A DNA stretch of 64,000 bases, taken from NCBI RefSeq assembly GCF_037392515.1, contig NC_090283.1, positions 13,212,501 to 13,276,500 on the forward strand. The letters run 5' to 3'. Position numbers and translations under genes: made by a program. This stretch comes from Haliotis asinina. Lineage: Eukaryota > Mollusca > Gastropoda > Lepetellida > Haliotidae. The notes below the pieces were generated by a model. The model made no database searches. It had not been told where the DNA came from and saw only the letters and a program-made list of their open reading frames with translations. Shown piece by piece: positions 12,601-27,600 of the stretch (within the stretch, counting starts at the first letter, position 1; every line of letters starts with the position of its first letter).

Positions 12601-15600
12601 TTCATGTCGTTTACTTTTTCTTACATTTTATTCGCCTTGAGTAAGCACATTGTGGATGGATGCAGTGCTCTATTAATAATCTTCAGCATTATTCTGTATA
12701 CGGCCAAGACTTAGATTTTTATGTGTATCGAATTATCGAATCGCGACATACAAACGTTTCTAAATGCAATAATGAATAAAGTAAGCTGACATGCTCTGAT
12801 GATCTAGGTGGACCTGCCAAACAAGTTCACGTTCAAACATAATAATGCACGTTTTTATACACGATCAGTTGTCATCCTGTGAAAAAATAACCCCAAACTT
12901 CTGTGTCTAAAATATGTTTTAAGGACAGAACTTTGGTGATCCATGTTTCAACATTTTGAACATATTTCTCCCCAGACTGGATGAGGATCAGAGCGCCAGG
13001 CGAAAAGCCATCAAAACATTTGAGACCGATATTGATTACTACGAGTTTGAAGGTAAGGAATATTCGAACTAGTTGACCTCTCAATAGCAGCATACGACGC
13101 CTCAAAATGCAAATCAGCATGGAAACTTTGATCCCGCTGGTCTGTTGATACTTTTTCGGATTTTTCTACGTCAAACATTTGATCGCTGACATGTTGATGC
13201 TTAAAGATACAGATTAACTATGAGTCTTCGAACTAGTTGTCATGTAAATAGTATCACACCACATTCAAAACTAAACATGAATTATTTGATCGCTAGGCTG
13301 TTCTGAGTGTTCATACTAACGGATATTGATCTCAAGGAGACTGAAGAAAGAATCTAAAAAACTAGTTGTTCTACCAGTAATATCGCGCACCTTCCCTATA
13401 TTAATTAAAAGGGCACTGATGCGGTGCAATTTCCGTGGACCGGTTTAAACTTTTGTTATTGTTTTTCTCCCCTGAGTACCCGGATGATATCCCAGAATTC
13501 GTGACTGGTTTGTGACCTCTGCTGCGCAGTCCGTATGCGCAATTGAGAGTTTAATTATGGACAGATCAACTAAGGTGAAGTCATTTTACTTCATTACGAA
13601 TGCATTTTGAAAACAAATGAAACACTTTGAAGGTTAATCATCTGCCAGTGGTAGAAATGGTAAAAAACTATTAGGATGGAAAAATAACGAAGCCAATGTA
13701 CGTCTCTATATTTTGTCTCATAACCCTAATTAGTTTATTGTCATATTTGTATGATTTTGAAAATTAGTAAAAGAATACACGGTCTGTTTGTACTTATAGT
13801 AAATTTCTAACATGACTGTAACATTTAAACATTGTATAGACTGCCAATGTGGATCCTATTTCACACACATATGCGATCTAGTGTGTGTTTTCTGTCATAT
13901 AGATTCTTCTGAATGCTACAACTAATATGTTAAAACAAAATGCAAATAATGAATGTAAAACAGACTAATTTTATAGCAACAATGTCAGGCTGCTACCTTG
14001 TTCAGGAATGTATCCATCAATATCCACATAAAAGAACGATATTCCATTCATCTGTAGCTGGTAAATAATCTTGCTCTATGTCGTGTGTCTTACAAAAGTC
14101 TAATTTGCGAAAAAATAACACATCGTTTTAGGTCTTTCACATTGGTCAAAACCTGATAAACCTCTCATTGGTCACCAAAGAGAGCACACCTGGCAACTAA
14201 CTGTATGATGTCCGCCATTCTAGGTAATTTAGTTAACCAATAATGAGCAATCAATCAACACAATGGTGGTTAATTCTTTGAAGGGAGGATGTTGTTTTTA
14301 CACTCGCACTTTACGACAGGGTGTAATCAGTATAGATTAGTACAACACACAGTGCATTTTGACAAATCCACTGTAGAAGATAAAAGCAATTAATCAATCA
14401 GTGTGTTATCGGTTAATCCTTTGATCAATGTTGGTTTTAGTAACTCAGCTGATAAACCCTCTTGCATCACTTACATGCACATATTACATAAAGTAAAATA
14501 CATTTGCCACTACAGACCTTAATTTATAATGTTGAGTATTTACTCCAGACAGGAAAAATGCCAAAAGGGAACCTTTGTTGAGTAACCTGAGTGGTGTTAC
14601 CACTAATTATACCTGTCATAAATTCATTAACTGACCATCAAGAGAATGATGACAAATTACACGTGTAGGTTTACACCATCAAACGCGGGTTACAGCAAGA
14701 AAGATGTAATCTCAGTGTCGCATGCAGCCTGAAAACACCGAAACTGTTTTGAGGATACCAACGGAACTTCGTTACATAAGAAATACACACAGGCATTTGC
14801 TGTATACTTGGGTAAATAGGTGTAATCATTTTTTTTACGTAAGACAATTTTCAGATTTCTCTACCAATGGCAAAGTCTTGGTTTTTAGTTTACGAATACA
14901 AATAAATCAACTGTGTGTTTTTATTATCATAGATAATAAACCAGGGTAGCTACCATATCTACCAAAATGTACGTATGATATTTGCTATCACAGCTGGGGA
15001 AACACTCAAAACTATCTAAATATAAAGCTTTCCATTCTTTCGGATTGAAACAAACGGTTTGCCACGTGCCTGTAGACATCATATTTTCACATGACATAAT
15101 TAAATACTAGTATCGAGGTGAAAAACACAGCAATAGGATCGAATTGGATCAGTCACTATACCATCCAAGCATCCGAAAAAAACAAACTACACTGCTGGCA
15201 TATTTTGTTACTTTGTTATTTTGTTGTTTTTAAATAATGGCATATGATGGGTATCCAGCCTCCTGACTGTTTAGGTGAAGATATTCTCCTAATATGGACC
15301 GGACCCCAGTCCCTTTGTCCGTCACGGTCGAGGGAGCGGGTGCTGACCAATTTGCAGTTTGGTTTTGCAGTTAGACCGTTGGCAAGAAACATTATCCGCT
15401 CCGCATCAGTGCCCCTTTAACCGCTGATCCATAGATACTTACAGATATAGATTATTAACATCAGCTTGGAGTGAGGCGTTTTCGAATTAGTTGTCCTATA
15501 AATAATATTTTGAAATTTCCCTATACAAACATCAAAAATTTGATGGCAGATCTGTTGATTGTTAAGCTTGCCTGTTTCAGCTCACATCTTCTTCGACGAC

Positions 15601-18600
15601 GCCTTTCAGCCTCACAAAGACGGCGATGTGGATTACGACGTCAACGACTGGGTGAAGCAACTTCTGCGGGTGATTAACGTCGCCTTACGGTACGTCATTG
15701 ACGCTGGTCAGGACAAACGTCGGACTTCCTCTCTTTAAGTTGTTTGCTGCACTCAGCAGTAATCCAGCTGTATGGCGGCGGTGTGTAAATAATCGAGTCT
15801 GGACCAGACAATCCAGTGATCAACAGCATGAGGATCCATCTATGCAATTTGGTTACGATGACGTGTCAGTCAAGTCAGCGAGCCTGAAAACCGTATCATT
15901 TTAGTCTCTCCGAACGGAAAGCATGAGTTGCTGAAAATCAATTCTAACCTTGAGATTCACGAGTCCGTATGTACGCAGGTGTGTTCTTGCTGCTCTGCGT
16001 CCGTATATGCGTGTGGTTTGCGAGGGTTGCTGCAAGTACTACTCAAGACGTATTACAGTGTTATTGTGTTAGCATTAAGTGATATGGAAAGTTCTAGGGG
16101 GCCGACAAGACTGTTTCCTCTAATGTCGCTCTTCAGGCAAGGCAACAACAATTGCCATCGGTTAGTGCTGCTCGGGGGATGAACCACCGGTATTCCGATC
16201 TTCGACCCTTTACACCATAGAGCAGCCCCAAAATTAAATGCTGAATTTTAGAAAAGGCGTTTTATGATCCAGCGTAGCGTAGTGGTGAAAGTGTTTGTTC
16301 ATGATGTCGACATTTGAAGCCCATTTCTGGTTATACGCCGTGATATTGCGTGAATATAACTAAACGCCGCGTAAAAACTAAGCTCACTCACTATGTTCTA
16401 CACAGAGACGAATACAACACGCCACATACTATCCCCGCTCCAACACGTACTGAGACTCCTTATGGGGGCCGGCTGGTGTGGACACTTCAAGGGGGCAACA
16501 CGCTAACGGTGCATCTGAAGGACAAGATGAAGATACGTCACCGAAAGAGATGGAGTCAGGTAGGGAGAGACCTCAGCAGAGGTAGAAATGTCGTGACATT
16601 TGGCATCACGCCAACGTATCGGTAGAGGTAGGACTGGAGAGGCAGACTTGGGAATGACTGGAAAGTAAGTAAAGAGATAGAAAGTTCGGGGACAGGAACG
16701 TCAAGGTATTCCCAGATATTCCCGTATTCCCAGAGTAAGGAAGCTCAGGGTCAGGGGCGTTGATGGTTTGGTAGGTGTGAGGTCAGATATGTCGCGATTT
16801 GGCAGACCTGGATCATCAGCATTGAGAGTGCGACGGAGGTAGAGGGAGGAATTCCAACAGTTAGACAGTTCAAGATCAGCATTGCCAGAGAGGTAGGGTC
16901 AGAGTTAGACAGTGTGGGGGTTAGAAGCGGGTGTAACAGACATGGAGACAGACGTGTCGCGAGCTAGGCAGGGATCAGTTTAGACACGGCAGAGGTATTG
17001 TCAAAGTTGGCAAACAGCAGGAGACAGATGGGTCAAGGATTGGGCAGATGTAAGTCAGGTAGGCTTATCAAGCTGGCGTTTTCAACACATTTCAGTCACA
17101 AGTATGTACTTGAAGGAACACGGATCATTTCAAGTGTTTGGTAACAAAGATGAAAAGATGTCCGATCAGTCTCGATAATACAGCAGAGTATTCAGTGGGG
17201 CAAAATATCGCGAATTTCACATCCACATCACATTTGCACTAAGTAACTGAGTGTACCATTTTCCAACATTTTCCAAAGTTCCACTTCCTGGTATCAGACA
17301 TCCCCTCCTATACTAAATGCAAACGTCTGTGATGATTAAACAGATGTTTCTCATAATTAACAATCGAGTTTAAGAACAGTATAACTGTGAGTATCCTGAG
17401 TACTGTTTTAAATACACTAGTGTATTAAGTGTTGAACATTTTCCTTTCACTTAATGTATTCCTCTTCATGTGTTTGTTTTCGTCATAGTTTAAGAATGTT
17501 TTATTTTTTGCTGCACCTCTTTGTGATTTTGATTTCGATAATGATTAAATGATAAGATAAGGAACCAGTATGGCTCAAGAGATAAGAATGAATTAAGAGA
17601 TCGGATAATCTTTGCCTTCCATTATGTATATTATGTTGTGGAATATATTACAGATCACACTGCAGTTGTGTAAAACATATAATGGATATACAATATAATA
17701 ATTAATAATAATGGATATACAATGGATATACAATATAATAATCCACACATAATGGATATACAATACAATAATCCATACATAATGGATATACAATACAATA
17801 ATCCCTACATAATGGATATACAATACAATAATCCCTACATAATGGATATACAATATAATAATCCACACATAATGGATATACAATATAATAATCCATACAT
17901 ATCGGATATACAATATAATAATCCATATATAATGGATATAATCGGAAACAGAAACCAAAAACAAAAAGAAAGAAAATGACTACTGGTAGTGCTTACAGTG
18001 TCAACATGGATGTGCTTGAGGTATTGGTCTGTTTCTTTAAATATTTGAACATTTCTGGCCAAATTCCAGTGTCTTGTGAGGTTGAGATCCGGGTTAGAAT
18101 TGATCTTCAGTAAGCCTTTCGTAAGAGCGACTAACGGTACACGCTGAAACGTGTCATCGTAACTCAATTGCGTAGATCGATGCTCATGCTTTTAATCACT
18201 GGATTATCTGGACCAGACTCGATTATTTACAAACAACCGCCGTATAGCTGGAATGTTGCTGAGTGCGGTGTTAAACCATAAACCAACCAACCTACCAACA
18301 TTAAAACGTATTTGTATTTTTGTATATTTATATATTTGTATCATCATCATATTTATACTATTATCACTGCCAGCACAGATGAGAGGAACATGACTTCAAC
18401 TCACCCTGTCGTCCTTGCAGGTGATGTACCTATATTACTTCCTGGCCAATAGGCTCATGTCTGAGCAAATCGACATCAACCAGAAGCGCGTAAGAGCCGA
18501 TAACACGTTCCTATTGGCTCTCGATGGTGACGTCGATTTTCAACCCGAGGCTCTCCGGATGTTGGTGGACAGGATGAGGCGGGACCCGAACGTAGGAGCT

Positions 18601-21600
18601 GCGTGTGGAAGAATACATCCAATTGGCTCAGGTGGGGAGCAAAGGCACGAGATAAAATTTGAATTCCCATGTCCAACAGAGACTTTTCATAAGATGTTTT
18701 AAATAAGCATATCAACTGCCTGTGTGCATGAGCTTTGAGCATTCACTTGGCGCATGGAAGCGTTACAGACGTGAATATTATTTATATCACTAAAGTGTTA
18801 ATAACCGATCAGGATCAGTGAGTCTGAGCAGCTATCTGAGATTGGTAGTTCGACCACCCGATCCCCATTTAGGCTGACTTTTACGACAGACATGCACACG
18901 TGATCCTCTAAACGCAACAAAACTGGACATTACGAGTATCAACAAGTAATTACATATACCCCACTTGTACCTTTGTACATAGCTTGTGATATAGCTTACA
19001 CAATGTCTATTTACCCGGGAGTATCTGAAATGGTTTCATATGGGCGGGACTTAAAGGTATCGACGGGACCATCAGATCCAAACCCTAACAACGTCCTAAG
19101 GTAGTGGGACATATTATTTGGAATACGCTCTGCAAACTGTCCAAATGGAATGGTTCCGTTTGACATTCTGTAACTAACCAACCCAACAACCTTATGGATG
19201 CTTTTGTGGTTGGTTTATGTGTTGTTCAACGCCACACTCAGCAATGTTACAGCTATATGACGGTGGTCTGTAAATAGTCTATTCTGGACCAGACCATCCG
19301 GTGTTGTTGTGAAACGAATAATTCAAATAACACAAGCCATCAATGACGAACCATCTTGTTAGTGTATATTACTGCGTTTCTTACCAGGTCCAATGGTGTG
19401 GTACCAGAAGTTTGAGTATGCTGTCAGTCATTGGCTGCAGAAAGCAACAGAGCATGTGATTGGCTGCGTCCTGTGCAGCCCCGGGTGTTTCAGCCTGTTC
19501 CGAGGCTCCGCCATGATGGACGACAACGTGATGAAACGCTACACGACAACGCCAACTGAGGCCAGACACTACGTGCAGTATGATCAAGGTAAGAAAGAGC
19601 GTGAGTGAGTGAGTGCGTGAGTGCGTGAGTTTAGTGTTACTCCGTTTTAGCTATATCTTCGAATCTTCGGCTTGACGAGCGAACACCTTTACCGCTAGTG
19701 TACCCCATCTTCGCCGCACTAAGGTAAATCAAGAGCATATTAAATGTAGAATAATCAACGACAAAAATCAATCATAGGTTATAACCTGATCGATAACCTA
19801 TCTGTTGTTTGTTGCTGTAGATACATCCGGGTTAGAACTGATCTTCCGTAACCCACGCTTGTCCTAAGCGGCGATTAACGTGGTGGTCATGCTCGCTGAC
19901 GTGGTTGACACGTTGTCGTGTCCCAATTGCGTAGATCGATGCTCATGCTGTTGATCACTGAATAGTCTGGTCCAGATTTGATTGCTTACAGTCCACCGCC
20001 ATATCGCTGAGTGCGGCGTAAAACTTACTCATACACTTATTGCCTCAGTTAGCAATACTAGGCCTTTATCGCGAAGGGTCAGTCAAGTATCGACTTTGGA
20101 CCAGATTAGACACAAATTCGTTCTTTGTTATCACTGATGATTCATCCTCCTTTTGGTGCACGTGGACACGTAATGAGCATGTACTGTCCTTGATATCAAA
20201 CCAGTATCAGATATCAGACCAGTATCGGATATCAGACCCTTCAGAACTGATACCACTTTCACAAAAAATGTTGAACAATCTACCCTTCTGTCCGATATTA
20301 AGCTCTTATCAGCAATTGTTTTGCAAATGACATATACAAAGGGGCATGCATCATTAACATATTATATACATCATAATATAATATATTCAGGAAGTGAACG
20401 AAATTAACTTGAAAGATCTAAAACTTTTATCGCTGTATCTGTAATTCGTCGGAGGAACAAATAATTTTTGGGAGGTTTGGGAGAGAATTGAAAACAATAA
20501 CCCTATTTTGATTTCTCTGATTGGAGAATGGAAACGTAAATTATAAATCATACCTCTGTTCAGGCAATATCCTCAACTTGATTCCAATACCACGATAACC
20601 AAGACTGAAAACAATATTACCTTCTTACTCCGGAGGAGAGACAACAACATTGTACCCAAAAGAATGTCATCATGCCTCTGAGTTCACAAAGTAAAGTTAT
20701 TCGATGACGCAAGGTGAAATTGCTGTCGGAATGTTTGGCGTACTCATGGGAATTTGCGAATTAACGGTGAAATTTACGGTCTCTCGGCGTTGTTCCAGCC
20801 ATCCGGGTCAAAGCATGGGTGTGAGAAGTAGTTGCCAAGATATCAGGTCTGATTATCGATAAACCAATGGGCGAATGGATTGTGAACCAAACGGGTCCTG
20901 ACCGTTATTAATGGTCAGACCAATGTCGAAGTTCTAAATTTGTATATTATGTGAGAAAATTATGACGTTTCCTTTCACAAAAGTTAATATACAATAATAT
21001 TATCGATAACACAGTGTGCATGTCCATAGTCACTAATAATCTATGCGACGATATGTAGGTTTAGCCAGCCCTATACTGAACCTGTAGTTGTGACTTGGTT
21101 GTGTGGCCACTTGTGCAGTGTGTGAAATAGTTTCCAGATTTTCCAGTCGGGCTAGCTATGCCTGAAGTTACCAGCCCACAAAACAATTCACTAGTCCGAA
21201 ATAGGAATGCAGACACGGGTTTCATCATTAGACTGCTAATATGATGACCCAGGCCACAATCTTGCATCATTTAAAAGTGTGTAATTACTTAACAAGTCAG
21301 AGAGAGTGATATATTTACACAATGACTCCATGACAATCCACCAGGCATCGGGCCAGTGACTGTGGAAAATTAAAACCGGAAATGGACGCATTGTTCCCAC
21401 ATGGAGAATCGAACCTGGATCTTCGGCGTGCCGAGCGAACGCCTTAACCACTAGCCTAACCTACCACCCCGTTACCAGATGAAACGCCTCATTAACAGGC
21501 CTATGTGATGGTTGTAAAACGTCATGTTACTGATGTCATTAAATATTTGTCCAAACTTCCACGATCCTCAGCAGGTGTTGAATAACTGTTGATACTTTAA

Positions 21601-24600
21601 ATGATATTTACAACCCAAGTCTCTTTTACTTGAAGGCGAGGATCGATGGTTGTGCACACTGCTCCTACAGCAAGGCTACCGAGTCGAGTACTGCGCAGCT
21701 TCCGATTCATTTACATATGCACCAGAAGGATTTTACGAGTTCTTCAATCAGCGTCGTCGTTGGACTCCATCCACGATGGCGAACACGTTGGACCTTCTCC
21801 AGGTACTCTTGTAGACTCACAGTCCCTGAACACGACATGCGAAGTAACCACTGGTCCGCTGGCATGTGGCTAATAAAAGTCAAGTCGGGCCAGTAAAGCC
21901 CTGCAGTCTTTGGCCTCACTGGCTGGTGAAATTTCATTGGGTCATTTTGAAAATATGTGATTCCGTTAAATTATAAAACACTTTTAAATCATGCAATGGT
22001 ATGGCCTGAAAACATGCTCATCATTTTGTCAGCTTAATGATGAAACCTGTGTCATACCGACAATATCTTATTCTCATCTAGTTTTGTAGCCTTCTGATTA
22101 GTTACTACATTCAAATTTGGGTCTAGTGAATTATGTTCTGGGGTGGTAACATTCAGAGAGAGACAGCTGGCCTGGCTGGCTAGCAATATCTGGAAACCTG
22201 TCTGAAATGCATCATTTTCCTTCTACCAAATATTTCTGCAATACTAAAGCGCTGCTAAATTAAATGAAGCACGAGTCCCTCAGGTTCACCTTCATATTGG
22301 AGTTCCTTTTGAATCTATAAGGAACTATTTCCTCCTGTCAAATTATACGCCTTCAGAGAAGGGAGCAGGACAAAATCCACCCGGACAAAATCCACCCGGA
22401 CAAATGCCACCTGGACAATTCCCACCCGGTTATTCTCACTTATAATCCCCACCTTATGTGTGTCACAAAATAGTGCTTCCTTACTTAAATGCTATCATTT
22501 GTTATGTATTAAATAGGATCAGTAAAACTGATACTAAAGCATGTCAAGAAGAAGGTAGTTCATGTTTCTTTTATAGGGCACATATGTTTAAATGATTAAA
22601 TGTTGAAACTGAATTATGTTCTTCATGTTACTCTTATTTTGGGGTGGGGATTGTCCTAGGTGGGAATTGTCCTAAATGGTAATTGTCCTAGATGGCTAGA
22701 TGGTAATTGTCCTAGGTGGGAATTGCCCCACATGGGAAATTTTCGGGTGGCAATTGTACGGGTGGGAATTGTCCGGGTGGCATTTGTCCGGGTGGGAATT
22801 GTCCTAGACCCTTCAGAGACTAGGCCTTAGCATATTGCTCGACGTGCCCCTGAGCTCACATACACAGAACAAACTTGGCGGTACAATTACTGCAAATCCG
22901 GAAGACCGCCATTTTAGTCTTTGGCTTCATGTACACTCATCATCCAGTAACACAAACGATTGTGGGGTGAGCTTATCATGACATACCATCGAATCACTAT
23001 TTACACGATTTATTTGTCCACGTTAAACTTCTAACAACCCTATCCTTGACAAATCCAACTGGAACATGTCCTTTCCTTTATTTGCCAAGGCTATGGGATA
23101 TTACAACATTGGTTCTTGTGCATAACAAAATGTTGTTAAAATATGAGACAGGGATTGAAAACAAAGACCTAAAAAGTACTTTTTCTTTAGGTAAGATTTT
23201 GTATGGTTTTGTCAGTATTAAAAGGCACTTGTTTCCACTTGTTGCGAAGTTGCATATTCTCCTCAACGATGCCTATGTCTGTCACATGACACATTAAAAG
23301 TCGACACAAGTTTTACACATAAGTCATATGTATTCAGATAAGACCATATTGTTGTTTTCCTTCCCATCATTTCACCCAAAGATCCGAAAAAGCCGACCCA
23401 TGAAGGTCCGGGGTAGAATAGTAATTCAGCAATCCATGTTTGCTATAAAAGGTGACTAACGGGATCGGGCGGTCAGTCTCACTGACTTGGTTGACACGTG
23501 TCATCGGTTCCTAGTTGTGCAGATCGATCCTCGTGCTTTTGATCACTGGATTGTCTGGTCTAGACTCGATTATTTACAGACCGCCGCCACATGGCTGGAA
23601 TATTGATGAGTGCGGGGTAAAACTAAACTCACTCACTTACTCCGAAAAAGCCGAATTTTGATAGGACGTGTTTGTGTCAACGAAACGCATATGCACGATA
23701 CTGTGGATATTTCAGTTAACAGTGGTTATGTCGAATACATCGGAAACACAACCTGTAGTTAAAACAACCTGTAATTTAAATATCTTCACTGAAATATACC
23801 AACCGGCAAATAAAAATACCATCCATCAGCTAGCCCTAAATATATTAAATGTACAGTTTTCAGAGTCACTAACACCGTGAAATTATGCTGTATTTTAGGA
23901 CTGGAAGAGTGTCACTAGGAAGAATGCAGATATTTCCTGCCTGTACATCATCTACCAGATGGCACTGATGGCATCCTCCGTCATAACTCCAGGAACCATA
24001 TTCCTCCTCATCGTTGGAGCCATTAATGTTGCCTTCCCTGAAATGCCTTTATTTGGTGCACTCATCCTCAACCTCGTACCAGTAGCTGTCTTCGTTCTTC
24101 TCTGCTTCGTGGCCAAAACCAACATACAGGTAAGTCTGCATAAACAAATAAATATTTCTCGGGCACATTTGTTTCAAAAGTGACGAGGGCTGTAGGACTT
24201 TGCTTTAAAGTTTTGATAGCAAAAAAAACCGTCTTGAAGCAGGAACACATTTTCATTTTTTTCTCCCAGAAATACAATTTGGGAAGTTTAGCTGGTGTTA
24301 ATGAGTAGTAGATTCATTCACACTCGTTCTTTCAGACAATCCTTCTCATAGTGGACAAATGGATGATCGGGACGCGGCCACGTCAAAACTATTATTTTTA
24401 AATGGCAATAAAAAATGTAACGCGCACAAACATAAGTGACGCGCCGATGCCCGAGAAACATTTCGCTTTCGTATTTGGCGAAAATGTGTCAGGACAGGCC
24501 TATGTGAGGCCTATATCAATTACGTGTATGAAGATTTAATTTAGAGCTGATTAATACACAATACGTGCATGACGTGCGTTGGAGGCCTGACTCATTTAGA

Positions 24601-27600
24601 ATACGTGGTTTAACCCGCAAGCTTCTGGGACTTCAGTTCTGACCCACAACGAGGCACGCGTGACACAAGTAACCAGCAGCAAATGGGTATCTGGTGGAAT
24701 AAACAACGTGGCAGCTTGGGTTATCCAGGGTAGTGCCCCGTGAAGGTCCTGGGGTAGAATACGCCTTCAGCAACCCATTAGGCGACTAACGGGATCGGGT
24801 GGTCGCTGACTTGGTTTGCACATGTCTTTGGTTCCCAATTGCGCAGATCGATGCTCATGTTGCTGGTCACTGGATTGTCTGGACCAGACTCGATTATTTA
24901 CAGACCGCCGCCATATAGCTGGAATATTGTTGAGTGCGGCGTAAAACTAAACTCACTCACTCACTCACTATCCAGGGTAGTAATAATCAGATTGTAACCC
25001 TTTGATCATGTCCCTCCTTTGTGTGGAATTCAGCCCATTACATATGCTCCTTATTAATACGTACATGGGGATGCATTTCCGACCTGAATACTACAAAATA
25101 CATACATGGGGACGTATTTGAGGTTTGAATCATATATAGTACGTGTACGTGTATTTTATATGCAAGACCTTCAACGAATAAAGGATCGACGTCCTTGCTG
25201 CAGCTCTCATCTATTTGTATAACTTAAAGGGTAAATATTCCTCTGGGCATTCAGTTTTATATATACATACAATCCTGACGTTATCAAGCAGGTTTCAGGA
25301 TAAAGGTGTTGGCATCTGAAATAAGAAGCGGCATTTGTGCCTAAAAGACTCAAGCCAGACATACGTAATAGTTTCAGTTTTATCAAAATTAATATATCTC
25401 CTGTTGAACAATATTAATAACAAAGCGTACGTCATCTTTCAGCTTGCTTATGCCGCGATCATATCCATCGTCTACAGTCTGGTGATGATGCTGGTGATAG
25501 TAGGGCTGATTCAACAGGCCGCAACATTCGGATTCTGTTCCACTGCAACCATTTTCCTTGTGATCGTCACTGGGATCTTCTTCGTAGCCGCCATCTTGCA
25601 TCCTCAAGAGTTAACGTGCATTATCCACGGCTTCCTGTATTTCCTGGCCCTCCCAGCCATGTCAATGATCCTCATGATCTACTCTCTTGGCAACCTCCAC
25701 GTAGTCTCGTGGGGAACTCGCGAGACTAAGCAAGCAGCGCCTCCTCCAGGTCAACAGCCGGAGAAGAAGATGAATGCATTACAGAAGATGTGGACTCGGA
25801 TCACGGGGTCGGATGAAGGAGGAGCGTGGGACGCACTGTGCAGATGTGTCTGTTGCTCCTCCACCGCCAGCAAGGACCAGCTGGACCAGGTGATGAAGAG
25901 GTTGGAGAAAATCGAAGCTGCAGTGGTGGAACAACCCACAGGTGTGTACCATATACAGTAATGATTTACATATGACTGAGAAGTTATATATATGTTGGGT
26001 ACATGATAGTTTGCCTTTTTCAGTTTATATAATGAACATAAGGGGGCACTCTATTTTCTACGACAAATTGTGTCACTCAATGAGAGAATGAAAGAAAATA
26101 TCTCTGCTGCCCGAGCTTAGTCTGTCGTACAGACCCTGAAGTATATATATTCAGGAAAGCCCACGCAAGTCTAGAAAATGTAGCAAGTCTACATTTCCAT
26201 AGCTTCTGAAAATGAAAAATGTCTCAGGGCTCCATTTCATTATATTATGTTTTTTTCACTATGAACGTTTTTCAGTAAAATATGTTCATTTCAGAGACTA
26301 GCTGTTAGTCTAGCCCGAGCTGTGATCTTGTAGACACTCGAGCCTCAGTATGTCTCTGCCAGTTCAAACACAGGCAAACTGTAGCGCAGCATAGAGAATA
26401 TGACAAGTCTTTTTATATGCGAGCGAAGCGAACAAAGGTTGGCAACGTACTTTCCTGGCTTCGTATCGAAAACTATTTTTCATGTCAAAATAAAATATCG
26501 CCACCATCAAAAGCACATTTCCATTTCCTCCCTTGGCTGTGCTCTCGCATTTCTACCCCATTTTACTCACGTGAAACATGTTTTATTCAACATTTTAAGC
26601 GCCAGTCGTGGTATTCAGATCGTTCTTCGCCACCATTACACCACCAACTTCCGGTTGAACGGACTGACAAAACAAGAATATGCAGAAATTAGAAAGAAAT
26701 ACCACATGCCTAATTTTATCATGAACCTGTTGGAATTTATTTGTCTTATCTGTCGTCGCCATTAGTAGAATTTTCGTAACATTTATTCTCCATAAAAGAC
26801 TTCTGGCGCAATGGGCGAATGAAGCAAGGGAGGTAACTGTAAGTATTCCATATTGAATAATACCCCCTGTTCCTTCACTCCGTTGAACCGGAAGCTGGAA
26901 GGGGGTATGGAGGAAGGAGAACGGTCAGATATACCACCAGTTGCGCTTAAAAGTTTGAATGAAAAATATTTCACGTGACTAATTGTCCAACATGGGGTTC
27001 GAAATGTAAGAGCACAACCCAGTGAAGAAATGGGTGTATACTTTTGATGGTGGCGATATTTTATTTTGACAGAAGCGAGGAAAGTACGTTGCCAACCTTT
27101 GCTCGCTTCGCAAAAGTCTGGCTGTGGTTCAAACACCAGGAAACCCACTTGTTCAACATAGTCTTCGACAAAGTGCATTTGAGCAGTAGGTGCAATAGAA
27201 ATATTAATTATATTTATCATAAAAAAAACACCCGTATACTCACGTGATAATCCGTTGAACTCTGGACCCGAAAGACAATTATGGACGAAGACACTCAATT
27301 GTTTTGATCTCATTAGACTTACATACTAATACTATAATTTGAAGCTGACATTTCCATAGGCCCGGTCATATATATCAACTCTTTTTTATCTTTTGCATAC
27401 AACTGAAGACTACCGTGTCTTTTGTTACGCAGGTCCCCAGAGAAGTGATTCCAATGCCAGACAATTGCGACAGCGAAGACAAATATCTTTACCAGGTAGG
27501 TTCTCAGGAATCACAAAATGCTATGGTTCATAACTCAGAAACACTAGTGTTCAATTCGTTTTGCATTAAGGGAGACAGTATCGTACTAGTGCCAAGCATA

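Noticed and set aside
17690-17942. Regular 30-bp repeats considered as a CRISPR array
   Set aside because: Eukaryotic context, no unique spacers, contiguous tandem units.
17593-17979. Several open frames with YIHYVWII / DIQYNNPYIM repeats on both strands
   Set aside because: A 30-bp repeat without stops is open in many frames; not coding.
26400-27313. Open frames of 121 and 176 codons
   Set aside because: They lie on the arms of the inverted repeat, start at non-ATG codons or lack protein-like content.
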